NCBI RefSeq assembly: GCF_039541575.1
Contig: NZ_BAABGM010000003.1
Coordinates: forward strand, 1 to 64,000
Reading direction: 5' to 3'
DNA: 64,000 nucleotides
From: Fodinibacter luteus
GTDB lineage: Bacteria; Actinomycetota; Actinomycetes; Actinomycetales; Dermatophilaceae
Shown: positions 8,831 to 17,764 of the stretch, in pieces
How the letters are laid out: each line of letters starts with the position of its first letter
How positions within the stretch are numbered: position 1 is the first letter of the stretch
The notes under the pieces: model-generated
What the model saw: only the letters and a program-made list of their open reading frames with translations
What the model was told of the DNA's origin: nothing
The model's database searches: none
Translations under genes and position numbers: made by a program

Positions 8831-8859
8831 ACGGGCTGCCCGCCAGGGCGAAGAATGAC

Positions 8860-10260
8860 TCTGTTGTCAAGGGGCCGGGATCGGCTCTTTGGAGTGTGCG
8901 CCGGCGCTTGTCGCCGTCAAGGTCGTTCGTCCGGTGGGGCGCTCCACCTTGACGGCTCCGGCGCGTCGACGCGGCAGCTGGGGAGCCGGCCCCGGGAGGG
9001 GGTTCTCAGCGGTGCTGGTCGCGAGTAGCGTCGTGGGTGCGGGTCCGGGAAGTGGCTGATCCGAAGTGCCGGTGAGCGGGTGCGAGCCGGCCGCGCTGGA
9101 TACAAGTGACGCCCCGCAGTGCCCTCCCGGACCTGCGTTCACGTGTTCGACCGTCGAGACCGTGGCGTCGGCGACCAGCTGTCGGTAGATCGCGTCGGAG
9201 ATGCGGCGCTTGAGGCACCGCAGGGCCTCGAGGGGTTTCTTGCCCTCGGCTCGCTTGCGCCGGTAGTAGGCCCGCCCGTCGCTGTTCAGGCGGAGCTGGG
9301 TGACCGCGGCGATGTGGATGACGTGGTTGACCCGCCGGTTCCCGGCCCGGGACAGGCGGTGCCGGTCGTGCTCCCCGGAGGACGCGTCCAACGGTGCGGT
9401 GCCGGTCCAGGAGGCGAACCGGTTGCGGTCAGCGAACCGGGTGACGTCGCCGACGTCGGCCAGGACCCTGGCGGCGACGACCGGGCCGACACCGGGCAGG
9501 TCCATCAACGACGAGCCCCGGGCCAGGACGAGGATCTTGAGCTCGGCGGTGGACGTCTTGATCTTGGCGTCCACAGTGACCAGCTCGGCCAGCTCCTCCG
9601 CAGCGAGGCGGCGGCGGGTCTTCCCGGCGACGTCGCGGGGGCGGACGCTGGCAAGCATCTTCTTGGCCTGACCTGTGGTGATGTCCTTCTTGCCCTGCCC
9701 GGGCAGCAGCTCAGCCAACAGGGCGTGGAGCCGGTTCACGCTCTGGACCCGGCGCCGGCTCAACGCTTGACGGCGGTCGACCAGCATCCGCATCGCCTCG
9801 AGCTCACCGTCCACGACCAGCACCCGCAGGGTCTTGGTGCGAACGGCGACGATCGCGATCGAGTGCGCGTCGCGCGCGTCGGTCTTGCGGCCCAGCCCGG
9901 TGTCGAACAGCCGGACCCGGGCGGCGAGCTTGGCCGGAACGTCGACCACGTCTTCCCCGTCGGACAGCAACCGCTGCGCCAGCGGCCGGCCGGTGCCGTT
10001 CGCGCCCTCGACCGCCCAGGTCCGTCGCGGCCACGACTTGGCGTACGCACGCATCGCCGTGTACCCGGCCCGGTCGGTGCTGAACCGTCCCTGGCCGAGG
10101 AGTCTTTCGTGGTCGTCGACGACCTCGATCGTGACCGACAGCTTGTGGGGATCAACCCCGATGATCACCCGCTCCAGGTGCTGCTTCATCTGCTGCGTCA
10201 TGTGCCGCTCCCGCCTGTGCTCGAACCGATGTGGTCGGCGAGGTGGGCAGTGCTACTGAG
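8860..10260 (-). mobile_element. IS110-family element 2 (approximate limits)
   Basis: A second, distinct IS110 element in the same orientation, 225 nt from the first. Its ends cannot be fixed from the sequence. A repeat-like string (TGCGTCATGTGCCGC) lies at its transposase start and repeat copy B lies ~150 nt beyond. Confidence 0.5.
8867..10201 (-). CDS. IS110-family transposase, second type
   Basis: 444 residues. The N-terminal DEDD domain shows IIGVDPHKLSVTIEV, VEGANGTG and KTDARDAHSIA; the C-terminal domain shows DLPGVGPVVAARVLADVG and a serine segment (DASSGEHDRHRLSRAGNR). It has a long, Pro-rich C-terminal tail after the usual domain, which may be read-through into sequence beyond the family core. 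Sequence differs clearly from the neighbouring transposase, so this is not a recent duplication. Confidence 0.9.
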   Translation of the reverse strand: MTQQMKQHLERVIIGVDPHKLSVTIEVVDDHERLLGQGRFSTDRAGYTAMRAYAKSWPRRTWAVEGANGTGRPLAQRLLSDGEDVVDVPAKLAARVRLFDTGLGRKTDARDAHSIAIVAVRTKTLRVLVVDGELEAMRMLVDRRQALSRRRVQSVNRLHALLAELLPGQGKKDITTGQAKKMLASVRPRDVAGKTRRRLAAEELAELVTVDAKIKTSTAELKILVLARGSSLMDLPGVGPVVAARVLADVGDVTRFADRNRFASWTGTAPLDASSGEHDRHRLSRAGNRRVNHVIHIAAVTQLRLNSDGRAYYRRKRAEGKKPLEALRCLKRRISDAIYRQLVADATVSTVEHVNAGPGGHCGASLVSSAAGSHPLTGTSDQPLPGPAPTTLLATSTAENPLPGPAPQLPRRRAGAVKVERPTGRTTLTATSAGAHSKEPIPAP

Positions 10261-10415
10261 AGCAGGGCAGTCCCTTCTTGAGCCACGCCTCGTCACGGCG
10301 CCCGGCGGGCTGCAAACCGATGGAGAGCCACACCGGTCACGCTGGTGGGCAGCCGCTAGAAGAGCGTCCCGCCGAGCGCCTGGACCGAGTCTGGCCAGAC
10401 ACCGGCCCTACGACC

Positions 10416-10438
10416 AGTGTCAAGTAGCCGCCAGCCGC
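10416..10438 (+). repeat. Dispersed direct repeat, copy B (diverged)
   Basis: AGTGTCAAGTAGCCGCC resembles copy I (TGCGTCAAGTAGCCGCC). Weakest of the listed intergenic copies. It precedes the AraC-type regulator. Confidence 0.4.
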
Positions 10439-10444
10439 CGCAAG

Positions 10445-11347
10445 GTGGTTCTCGAGTGTTCTGGCATCGTGCGCGTGCAGCTGTTCGACGCTCGGGGCTA
10501 CCTTGCATGGGTGTTCGAGTACGTGACACGTGAGCTGGGCGGCGAGACGGGCCGTCGCGTTGAGCTGATCTGGTTCGCCCGAGGCCGCATCACGGGAGTC
10601 AGCGAACGAATCGCGCCGACTGGCTCGACGGTCGCCGCAGTCGTTCTCAGGGACCCGATCCGACTGACCCCCAGCGGTGTGGGGTCTTCGTTCCTGGCCG
10701 AGCGGGGCTTCCTGATCGGTCCACACGACCGACCGGTCGTCAACGAGCCGCAAGGTGAGACCTACTGCGTGGGGGTCGTGACCACCCCCGTCGGATGCCG
10801 ACCCAGTTTCGGGATCGCGCCCGCCCCGCTACGGGGGTACGTCGTGGACCTGATGGAGGCCTGGCCCGGTGCCACCTCCCTGAGGCTGGCGCTCGCCTCA
10901 TGCCAGACACCGGCCGAAGCCCTCGACCTCGTGGAGTCCGCGCTACGCACCCCTGAGCCATGTGATCGCACCGCGTTCGAGCGATGTCATGCGGCGGTGG
11001 AGGCCCTCGCTGCGGACCCAGCCCGTCCTGTGGCTGACATCGCAGCGGGCCTCGGCATCAGTCATGGCCACCTCGATCGGCAGTTCACCGAGCAGGTGGG
11101 GCTGAGCCCGCGCACCCTCGCCCGCATTCTGCGGATGCGCCGGCTGCTCGACCACATCGACGTCTACGAGACGGTGGCGTGGGCCGACCTCGCTGCCGAG
11201 CTGGGGTGGTTCGACCAGTCGCATCTGATCCGCGACTTCCAGCGCCACACCGGAGTGGCGCCGGCCGAGTACGCGGCCGCACAACGGTCTGCGTACGACC
11301 GCCAGGAGGCCGCTGCATCCCCCGGCTTCGTCCCCGACAAGATGTGA
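10445..11347 (+). CDS. AraC-family transcriptional regulator
   Basis: About 300 residues. The C-terminal double HTH is clear (DIAAGLGISHGHLDRQFTEQ, GLSPRTLARILRMRR, LAAELGWFDQSHLIRDF). The N-terminal part resembles the DUF6597-type sensor domain of many actinobacterial AraC regulators. The frame is open far upstream, so the start is uncertain: GTG 10445 or GTG 10469 are the plausible choices. It lies 68 nt upstream of an SRPBCC protein and could regulate it. Confidence 0.82.
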   Translation: MVLECSGIVRVQLFDARGYLAWVFEYVTRELGGETGRRVELIWFARGRITGVSERIAPTGSTVAAVVLRDPIRLTPSGVGSSFLAERGFLIGPHDRPVVNEPQGETYCVGVVTTPVGCRPSFGIAPAPLRGYVVDLMEAWPGATSLRLALASCQTPAEALDLVESALRTPEPCDRTAFERCHAAVEALAADPARPVADIAAGLGISHGHLDRQFTEQVGLSPRTLARILRMRRLLDHIDVYETVAWADLAAELGWFDQSHLIRDFQRHTGVAPAEYAAAQRSAYDRQEAAASPGFVPDKM

Positions 11348-11415
11348 AGTCCGTCCAATGCCGACCAGCGCATGAGGTGGGAGGGTGAGGCGATGACCGT
11401 CGACGGGAGCGCGAG

Positions 11416-11844
11416 ATGACGACCGCATTCACTGCAGAGACCACTGTTGACCATCCCGTTGGCGCAGTGTGGGAACGCCTCGTCGACTGGGACACCGCGC
11501 CTCGGTGGATGCCGGGTGTCCAGACCGTGCGCGCGAATGGGCCCGTGGCAACCGGCTCAACCGTGACCTTCACCTCCCGGGGCAAGGAGCGCCTGGCGAC
11601 CATTGCGGCAGTCGACCCAGGGCGCAGCATCACATTGCGGTCGGTCCAAGGCGCAGTGGTCGCCGACTACACGTACGAGTGCGCGGCCCATGGTCGCGGC
11701 ACTCGCGTGGGATTGGTGGCCGACTGTTCCACGACCGGGCCAACACGGCTTTTCGCTCCCGTCATCAGATATGCCATTCGCCGAGCCGATGGCGGCCAGC
11801 TGGCAGCATTCGCCGCCACATTCACGACCGCTCCGCCTGGATGA
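11416..11844 (+). CDS. SRPBCC (polyketide cyclase-like) protein
   Basis: 142 residues opening with MTTAFTAETTVDHPVGAVWE, followed by LVDWDTAPRWMPGV, the usual N-terminal strand and helix of the SRPBCC fold. These proteins bind hydrophobic ligands in a helix-grip pocket; no catalytic residue can be assigned. It follows the AraC regulator and ends 153 nt before repeat copy C. Confidence 0.8.
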   Translation: MTTAFTAETTVDHPVGAVWERLVDWDTAPRWMPGVQTVRANGPVATGSTVTFTSRGKERLATIAAVDPGRSITLRSVQGAVVADYTYECAAHGRGTRVGLVADCSTTGPTRLFAPVIRYAIRRADGGQLAAFAATFTTAPPG

Positions 11845-11997
11845 TCAGCTGCGGGCACCTATCCGGGCCCTGGTCATCTCAGCCTCCTGACGCGATGCCG
11901 GGACCATGGCCTCCACGACGCCCAGATGGCGCGAACGCCATCTCGCCAGCTCCCCAGTTCTGCTCGCCACGTCACACGCAGGGCGTGCGGACGGTGT

Positions 11998-12020
11998 TGC
12001 GTCACTACGCCGCGTATCGC
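11998..12020 (+). repeat. Dispersed direct repeat, copy C
   Basis: TGCGTCACTACGCCGC followed by GTATCGC; used here as the reference core together with copy E. Its 3' half can pair with the next bases (CTACGCCGCG with CGCGCCGTAG, one mismatch). Confidence 0.8.
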
Positions 12021-12051
12021 GCGCCGTAGCGGTCGCAGAGCCCAGTTCGAG

Positions 12052-12076
12052 CTACGTGTCGCAGTGCGGCACGTAG
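12052..12076. terminator. Hairpin between convergent genes
   Basis: CTACGTG and CACGTAG pair perfectly around an 11-nt loop, between the end of the SRPBCC gene and the 3' end of the reductase gene. There is no strong T-tract, so terminator function is tentative. Confidence 0.35.
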
Positions 12077-12109
12077 AGTCTCGGTGGACGTGTTTCATCG
12101 AATGGCCGG

Positions 12110-12967
12110 TCAGTTCTCGGCGAGGAACTGTGCCAACGACATCGGCGGCTCACCGGTGACCGCGAGGACGTCGTCGGAGGCCGGCCCCATCTCCCCGTTG
12201 GCGACGGCCGTGTACGTCGAGACCCATGCCTCGACCTGCCAGTCGGGCGCGCCGTAGGACTCGCGGGACGCATGCGCCTCCTCGATGGTCTCGTCGACGA
12301 AGGTCACCTTCCGCCCGAGGTGCTTGCCGAGGATCGTGGCCATCTCGGTGAAGGTAAGCGCTTCCGGTCCGGTGAGGTCGTAGATCCGCCCGGCGTGGGC
12401 CGCCGGGTCCTTCAGCACGGTGGCCGCGACGCGCGCGACGTCTCGGCGCGCGATGACGGCTGCGCGGCCCTCGCCGGCCGGGCCCCGAATGACGCCGTCG
12501 TCGCCCACCATGAGCGGCAGGAAGTCGAGGTAGAGGCCGTCTCGTAGGAACGTCCACGCCATCCCGCTCGCCTCGATGTGACCTTCGGTGGCGGCGTGGT
12601 CGCGGGCGAGGGTGAAGGTGGCGGTCGGACTGGCGCCGAGGAAGGAGGTGTAGACGACGTGCCGGACGCCGACCGCAGCGGCCGCGTCGACGAAGGCGAG
12701 GTGCTGCTGGCGGCGGTGCTCGTTCTCGGCCGCCGACACCATGAACAGCGTCTCGACCCCTTCGAGGGCCGCGCGGGTCTGCGCGGTGTCGGCGTAGCTC
12801 GCCCGAAGCACCCTCGCTCCGGGCAGGTCGGGTGCGCGCTCGGGGGACCGAGCGAGGAGGCGTTGGGCAAGTCCCGCGTCGGCGAGCCGGCGCGCGACCA
12901 TCCCACCGACCGCTCCAGTGCATCCGGTCACGGCCAGCGTGGGCAGGGTCGCGCGGTCGGAAGTCAT
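12110..12967 (-). CDS. NmrA-like NAD(P)-binding reductase
   Basis: 285 residues starting at ATG 12967. The Rossmann motif TGCTGAVGGMVARRLADAG is at the N-terminus, and the body matches atypical SDR / NmrA proteins (LEGVETLFMVSA, VRHVVYTSFLGA). No YxxxK catalytic pair typical of classical SDRs is evident, as expected for NmrA-type sensors and quinone-reductase-like members. The substrate is unknown. Confidence 0.85.
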   Translation of the reverse strand: MTSDRATLPTLAVTGCTGAVGGMVARRLADAGLAQRLLARSPERAPDLPGARVLRASYADTAQTRAALEGVETLFMVSAAENEHRRQQHLAFVDAAAAVGVRHVVYTSFLGASPTATFTLARDHAATEGHIEASGMAWTFLRDGLYLDFLPLMVGDDGVIRGPAGEGRAAVIARRDVARVAATVLKDPAAHAGRIYDLTGPEALTFTEMATILGKHLGRKVTFVDETIEEAHASRESYGAPDWQVEAWVSTYTAVANGEMGPASDDVLAVTGEPPMSLAQFLAEN

Positions 12968-13475
12968 GCGATGGACGGTAGCTGGCAGAAGGTCACGGGT
13001 CGAGGACGAGGCGCGGGCGTCCTGCCTCCGCAAGCGAGACGAAGACGAACAGCACGTCGTTGGCGGCTCGCTCGTCCGGTGTCAGAAGGACGTCGCGGTG
13101 CTCAGTGCGACTCTCGACGAGCTCGGCCTTGGAGGCCGCGGGTGCCCACGGGCTGGTCGAAGCCGATCACGGCCACCGTATCGATTAGCGGGGCCGGGAC
13201 CTGCCCCGGCAACGGGACGAAGGTCAGCGGGGGAGCGCCGCTCACCGGATTGATGCTCCGAGGGCCGGGGTGACCCCGACGGCGCGCGCAAACACTTCGG
13301 GGTCGCTTCACGACGGGGTAGCCGCCGACCAGGCAGGCAACGCCGACGACCGCCAAGCTTGGAAGGCGCCCCACTTCGCCGCCAGTCGTCGGTCCCTATC
13401 AGCAAGGAGACCTGATTGCTGCCAGCGATCGTCGAGATGGTGCTCCCGGTTGTTCCTGGGTGCTAGGAAGAGTCG
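12968..13475. other. Gene-poor stretch
   Basis: No gene can be supported. A 90-codon minus-strand frame (13102-13374, GTG start) has a hydrophobic N-terminus (MGRLPSLAVVGVACLVGG) and could be a decayed exported protein, but no family is recognised. Confidence 0.4.
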
Positions 13476-14139
13476 GTGCGGGCTCGATTGGCGATGGCGG
13501 TCGGGAGCTTCACCGCGCTGTTGATCACCCCTGCGTTCGCGTTGTCCTACTTCAGTGCGTACGCCGTGCCGGGCGAGTCCCCGAGCTCGTGGCTCGCTGC
13601 GTTGCAGGACCCGCTCGTCGGGGCCGGGCTCTTGGAGCCCGGCTCCACCACCGTTTACGACCGGTACGGGGTTGCTGTACCTCGCCGCTTGGGTGCTGGC
13701 CTTGGCCGGCTTGACGGCCCTGGTGCGTCCCCAGCTCCAGCGGGCCACGCCACGTCTGCGGCGTGCATGGGTCGCCGTGTTCGGCTGCCTGACCTTGATC
13801 GCGGCCGGGATTCTGGGTGACTACGCGATACCCAACGACATCGTTGGCGGCGTCGGGTTCGTCCTGACCGGCTTGGGATTCCTGGCAGCGGCCGTGGCTT
13901 TCGCGCTCCTGGGACACGCTATTCGTCGCTCGCTCGATCTCAGCCGGTGGGTGGCCTGGTCCGTCGGCGTTGTGGGTGTGGTCTCGGTTGTCGGGGGCAC
14001 GGCCCTGGTCGGCCACGTCCCCTCCGGCCCTGGCTGCGGGTTCGCGCTGGCTGCGCTAGTCGTAGCAGCAAGCCCCAGCGCGAGCCGCGTCGCCTCGGGT
14101 AACTCCGGGCTCCTCCGCAACACCGATGGCCGCCCGTGA
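13476..14139 (+). pseudogene. Four-to-six-helix membrane protein, frameshifted
   Basis: The first part (from GTG 13476, MRARLAMAVGSFTALLITPA) and the second part (LLYLAAWVLALAGLTAL onward) are in different frames. Removing one G from the GGGG run near 13670 would join them as a single ~220-residue membrane protein. It is similar in style to DUF998-type proteins but not securely assigned. The break is either a true mutation or a sequencing error in a homopolymer. The gene ends 59 nt before repeat copy D. Confidence 0.6.
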
Positions 14140-14197
14140 TGCTGCGTCGCAGCCCGGCTACCCCGGCACCGAGGAAGCACGGGCGCGAACGCTGACA

Positions 14198-14219
14198 TGC
14201 GTCACAACGCCGCGTGCGC
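14198..14219 (+). repeat. Dispersed direct repeat, copy D
   Basis: TGCGTCACAACGCCGC (15 of 16). It lies 59 nt after the membrane-protein pseudogene and just before the 3' end of acetyltransferase 1; it bounds sigma module 1 on the left. Confidence 0.8.
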
Positions 14220-14237
14220 AGGTCGTCGGGTGGGGGC

Positions 14238-14867
14238 CTACGGCCGCGGAGCGGGCCGAGCGAGCTCGTAAACCTCGTAAGTGGTGGGGTCACTCTCGTG
14301 CTGCGTCTGGCCACGGTGGCGCATGCCTAGCTTCTCGAGCGTGCGCAGCGATGCCTTGTTATCCGACGTCGTCAGCGCAACCAGGTGGTTGACTCCGGCT
14401 CGGGTGAAGCAATCCGATGCGACAAGGCCCGCAGCCTCGGTGGCGATGCCTTGGTTCCAGTGCGCCGGATGCACGATGAGCCCGACTTCGGTCTCGCCCG
14501 GGGAGATACCCGCCCAACCCGCGCCCATCGGGTCGAGCTCCACACGCCCCAAGCGCTCATCGCTGTCTTGATCGAAGATGGTCCAGGTCCCGAAGCCGTG
14601 CTCCTGCCACCGCTCGATCCACCCCTGTAGCTGGCGTTCAACCAGCGACCGCGGTTTGGGCTCTTGGTCGGCACGGGCGAGGATCTCGGGACTGTTGCGC
14701 ATCTCGAAGTAGAAGTTCAGGTCCGATTCGCTCGCCGGGCGAAGCACGAGGCGCTCACTGACCAGTTCCACGCCGTCCACGGTAACGGCACCTGCAGCGG
14801 CGACTTCATCGTGCACCCGCGGTGACCGGTTCCGGCTCGCGTCGATCGGGCTCGTTGGTGTTCCCAT
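14238..14867 (-). CDS. GNAT acetyltransferase 1 (RimJ/RimL type)
   Basis: 209 residues. The RimJ/RimL-like opening LVSERLVLRPASESDLNFYF and the acetyl-CoA segment HPAHWNQGIATEAA (loop Q/RxxGxA) are present, as is the C-terminal strand with LEKLGMRHRG. A close paralogue lies at 20584-21210 in the same position relative to the second sigma module, so the acetyltransferase was probably duplicated along with that module. The substrate may be a protein N-terminus or a small amine. Confidence 0.85.
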   Translation of the reverse strand: MGTPTSPIDASRNRSPRVHDEVAAAGAVTVDGVELVSERLVLRPASESDLNFYFEMRNSPEILARADQEPKPRSLVERQLQGWIERWQEHGFGTWTIFDQDSDERLGRVELDPMGAGWAGISPGETEVGLIVHPAHWNQGIATEAAGLVASDCFTRAGVNHLVALTTSDNKASLRTLEKLGMRHRGQTQHESDPTTYEVYELARPAPRP

Positions 14868-15045
14868 CGGTAGCTGTCCTTTCCATCACCGTCAGCCGGT
14901 CCTGGCGTTTCAGCGCCGCAACCCGACCCTCGCGGTGAGCGATCACGTGGCTGCGAGGATGCATCGCAGCACACGAAGGCCGGTGACCGTGGCTGGCTTC
15001 AGGTGTCAGCCCAGCCACGGTGGCACCGGCTGGTTGGTTGGTTGG

Positions 15046-15660
15046 TTAGCAGCTGACGTCGGGGTTGAAGTCGGCGAACATGCCGGCGGGGTTCTTGGCC
15101 CAGATCCAGGCGTGGGTGAGGTAGAACGCGGGGCCGGGGGGTGGGACCAGGATGTGCATGGGCATGCCGAGCACCGACGGGGGCGTGGAGACCCCGGGTG
15201 GGTTGGACTGGGCGCTGCGCACGACCCATTCGACGGCGACCAGCTTGAGCCCGTCGGGTGAGGGTGCGTAGACCAGCACCTCGGGCTCCAGCTCGTTCAC
15301 GGCGTTGTCGGCCATCAGTGCGGCGTTGAAGTAGTGGTATCCCATGGCTCCGGCGGTGGGGCTGGACACGCAGCCGGCGACGATCCGGTTCTCGGAGCCG
15401 TTGACCCAGCCGAGCTCGTACCCATCGGCGACGGCCGCCGCGACCCGGTGGTACTTGGCGGTGGCAGCCCGCACCTGGGCGAGCTGTGCGCCCATGCCCG
15501 CAGGGTGCGCCCCGTGCTCGTCGACGGGAGCGGTCTGGTCACCGACCGCGATCGTGGGGTGCACCGCCACCGCAGCCAGGACCGGGGCTGCCACGGCCAG
15601 TGCCAGCAGTGCCTTGCGGCGGTTCCGGCTGCGGTCCTTGCGTCCTGGTTCCTTCGGCAT
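15046..15660 (-). CDS. Exported protein of unknown function, module copy 1
   Basis: 204 residues with an N-terminal signal sequence (RRKALLALAVAAPVLAAVAV). The mature part has the conserved runs GAMGYHYFN, PEVLVYAP, VAVEWVV, THAWIWAKNPAGMFADFNP and a C-terminal Cys; together with a Cys near the middle this could form a disulfide. Similar exported proteins occur in actinobacteria without known function. It is divergent from the ECF sigma gene, and a promoter-like AAC-N18-CGTC motif lies upstream on its own strand (15720-15744), so it is probably a target of that sigma factor. Confidence 0.8.
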   Translation of the reverse strand: MPKEPGRKDRSRNRRKALLALAVAAPVLAAVAVHPTIAVGDQTAPVDEHGAHPAGMGAQLAQVRAATAKYHRVAAAVADGYELGWVNGSENRIVAGCVSSPTAGAMGYHYFNAALMADNAVNELEPEVLVYAPSPDGLKLVAVEWVVRSAQSNPPGVSTPPSVLGMPMHILVPPPGPAFYLTHAWIWAKNPAGMFADFNPDVSC

Positions 15661-15719
15661 CGTCGCGCTCCTTCGTCGTGGTGCAGGGCGGTGGATCGGG
15701 GAAGGCTCCCCACCTCATT

Positions 15720-15744
15720 GACGCCGCGAACACCCCGTGGGGTT
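15720..15744 (-). promoter_or_regulatory. ECF-type promoter motif for exported protein 1
   Basis: Read on the minus strand: AAC, 18 nt, CGTC, beginning 59 nt before the start codon. The same layout and spacing occur in front of the divergent sigma gene. Confidence 0.6.
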
Positions 15745-15931
15745 TAGGCGCCGCACCGGCCGGGTTTCCGACAGTGGGTCGCTGGGGAGGGCTTGATCAG
15801 CCCTACCGGCTTGGGACCGCTGGCACCTATACCCGACGTTCAGGGCACAGGCTGCCTGCCTCAACGGTCGTACTGGTGACAGCCAATAGACCTGAAGGTC
15901 TGGTTATCCGAAGTTGCCCGGCGCGAGACTA

Positions 15932-15956
15932 AACCCGGCGGCGCCCTCGATGCGTC
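15932..15956 (+). promoter_or_regulatory. ECF-type promoter motif for sigma factor 1
   Basis: AAC (15932-15934), 18 nt, CGTC (15953-15956), about 67 nt before the sigma start. The surrounding ~60 nt are nearly the same in module copies 2 and 3. Confidence 0.6.
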
Positions 15957-16022
15957 GTTGAGGTAACAGACGCCTTCGCGCCGCACCGCTGGTGCGGGCG
16001 AGGGGGCGGTCAGGAGGCCGGT

Positions 16023-16559
16023 GTGCGGGCGCGGGAGGAGGAGCGGTACGTGCGGTTCGTCGCTGAGCGGCACGCCGGCCTGTACCGCACGGCGTTCCTG
16101 CTGACCGGCAACCACCACACCGCGCAGGACGCGGTGCAGTCCACGCTGGTGAAGGTGTACACGTCCTGGAAGCGGGTGCGGCGGGCGGACCGCCCGGTGG
16201 CGTACGTGCACCGGATGCTGGCCAACGAGGTGGCCTCGATGTACCGCCGCCGCTCCGCGGGCGAGGTCCCCACCGAGCGCCCGCAGGACCTGCCCGGCGC
16301 GCGCCGCCACGCGGGGCCGGAGGAGCGGCTGGTGCAGGCACCGGCCCTTTGGTGCGCGCTGCAGGATCTGAGTGAGCGGCAGCGGGCGGTTGTCGTGCTG
16401 CGCTATTACGCCGACCTGTCCGAGGCCGAGATCGCCGACACGCTGGGGATAGCGCCCGGCACGGTCAAAGCGCACGCCCATGCGGCGCTGGCCGCGCTGG
16501 GCGCCACCTTGCGAGCGACGGACCCGTTCGCGCAGACCCGGGTGGAGGAGGCGACATGA
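16023..16559 (+). CDS. SigE-family ECF sigma factor, module copy 1
   Basis: 178 residues starting at GTG 16023. Region 2 (AFLLTGNHHTAQDAVQSTLV) and region 4 (LSERQRAVVVLRYYADLSEA, EIADTLGIAPGTVKAHAHAA) are intact. Its TGA overlaps the ATG of the anti-sigma gene. Copy 1 has a slightly altered linker (QAPALWCALQDL) compared with copies 2 and 3. It probably transcribes its own operon and the divergent exported-protein gene from the matching motifs found at both. Confidence 0.9.
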   Translation: MRAREEERYVRFVAERHAGLYRTAFLLTGNHHTAQDAVQSTLVKVYTSWKRVRRADRPVAYVHRMLANEVASMYRRRSAGEVPTERPQDLPGARRHAGPEERLVQAPALWCALQDLSERQRAVVVLRYYADLSEAEIADTLGIAPGTVKAHAHAALAALGATLRATDPFAQTRVEEAT

Positions 16560-17764
16560 GCACCGAGCGCCTGGTCCGCGAAGCCCTGGAGAACAGCGTC
16601 AAGGACCTGGCCTGTCCCGAACCTAAGTTCGAGCAGCTCCTCGCGGCCGGCCGTGCGGCGCGGCGCCGCCGGGTCGCAATGGTCGCTTCGCTGGCTGCTG
16701 CGGCGGTGCTGGTGCTGGTCCTGGCCGGGCTCTCCTTCGCCTGGGCCGGGCGGGCCGGGCGAGCCTTGGAACCGGTGCCGGCCAACCCGACCACCACCGC
16801 GACGATAGGGGCGCCGCCATCGGAGTTGCACCAGTGGATCGACGCCCTCCCAGCCGGTGCCCCACCGGCAAGCCCCTACTGGCACGACGGAACCCTGTAC
16901 GTCGACGGTCAGCACATCCCGGCTCCAAACAAACCCCAGAACATCGAGGTCGCCGGTGAAGAGGTTCTGGTGACCGGCGGCGAAACACCGGGGGCGCTGG
17001 TCCGAGGCGACCGGCTCGAACCACTGCCGGCGCCGGCCGGCGCTCAGGTGGGGCTGAGCGTAGACGGCCGAATCGCGTACTGGGTGGTGGGGACCAACGC
17101 ACCTCGCACCAAGCAGTTCTTCACCTGGGACACCCAGACCAAGAGCGCCCTGGCCTCACGAACCGTGCAGGGTAGTCAGGTCGAGCTATGGGGCATCGAC
17201 GCCGCCGGAAACGGCTACTGGCAGGCAGACGCGAACTCCGGCCCGTTCACCCGATGGGACGTCCGTGCCGACAAGATCACTGCGACCGACCTGTCCTACG
17301 ACGAGCCTTGGGCCGCGCCGGAGGTGTTTGACGGGTTTGTCCCGTGGATGCACCCAGAGTTCGCGTACCGCTCCCCGGACGGCACCAAGACGGTCATCAC
17401 TGACTCCGTGCCGAGAGAGAACCCGACGCAAGGCGTCCTGGGCGACTGGCGGCTGCGGGTTCGACGAGTCGGGCCGGACGATTCGGTCGCCCCAGAGGAC
17501 GTCACCACACTCGCGGTTTCCAAAGAGTTCCCGCAAGATGCGCGCTTCGCATTGGGCGACGGCTTGGTGTGGTGGGAGTCAAACGACTCCGTGCTGTTCA
17601 CGATTGACAGCGACCTGCGCACCTACCTGTTGCGCTGTTCGGCAAACGGTGACGCCTGCCAGCGCGTCACCGACCTTGGCCCCTGGAACACCCAAACACA
17701 CCCTTACACCCCCAATTGGGAGAACGGTGCCTGGCAGTTCGCCCGCGCTCCGGTATCGCAGTAG
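16556..17764 (+). CDS. Membrane-anchored anti-sigma-like protein, module copy 1
   Basis: 402 residues. A short cytoplasmic N-terminus (~1-38) with basic residues precedes one membrane helix (about 39-62), then a ~340-residue extracytoplasmic domain rich in short strands, with repeated WD-like segments (ELWGIDAAGNGYWQ, DGLVWWESNDSVLF) that suggest a propeller. No zinc-binding HxxxCxxC motif is seen, so it is not a ZAS-type anti-sigma. Co-translation with the sigma gene (ATGA overlap) supports an anti-sigma role; this is inferred. Confidence 0.8.
   Translation: MSTERLVREALENSVKDLACPEPKFEQLLAAGRAARRRRVAMVASLAAAAVLVLVLAGLSFAWAGRAGRALEPVPANPTTTATIGAPPSELHQWIDALPAGAPPASPYWHDGTLYVDGQHIPAPNKPQNIEVAGEEVLVTGGETPGALVRGDRLEPLPAPAGAQVGLSVDGRIAYWVVGTNAPRTKQFFTWDTQTKSALASRTVQGSQVELWGIDAAGNGYWQADANSGPFTRWDVRADKITATDLSYDEPWAAPEVFDGFVPWMHPEFAYRSPDGTKTVITDSVPRENPTQGVLGDWRLRVRRVGPDDSVAPEDVTTLAVSKEFPQDARFALGDGLVWWESNDSVLFTIDSDLRTYLLRCSANGDACQRVTDLGPWNTQTHPYTPNWENGAWQFARAPVSQ

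Noticed and set aside
9119..10444. N-terminal extension of the AraC regulator
   Set aside because: The open frame runs through the IS110 element on the opposite strand; its translation is repetitive and has no domain. The gene start was placed after it.
15952..15970. GATGCGTCGTTGAGG as a repeat copy
   Set aside because: It recurs in three places, but only as part of the duplicated sigma promoter, and lacks the CGCCGC half.
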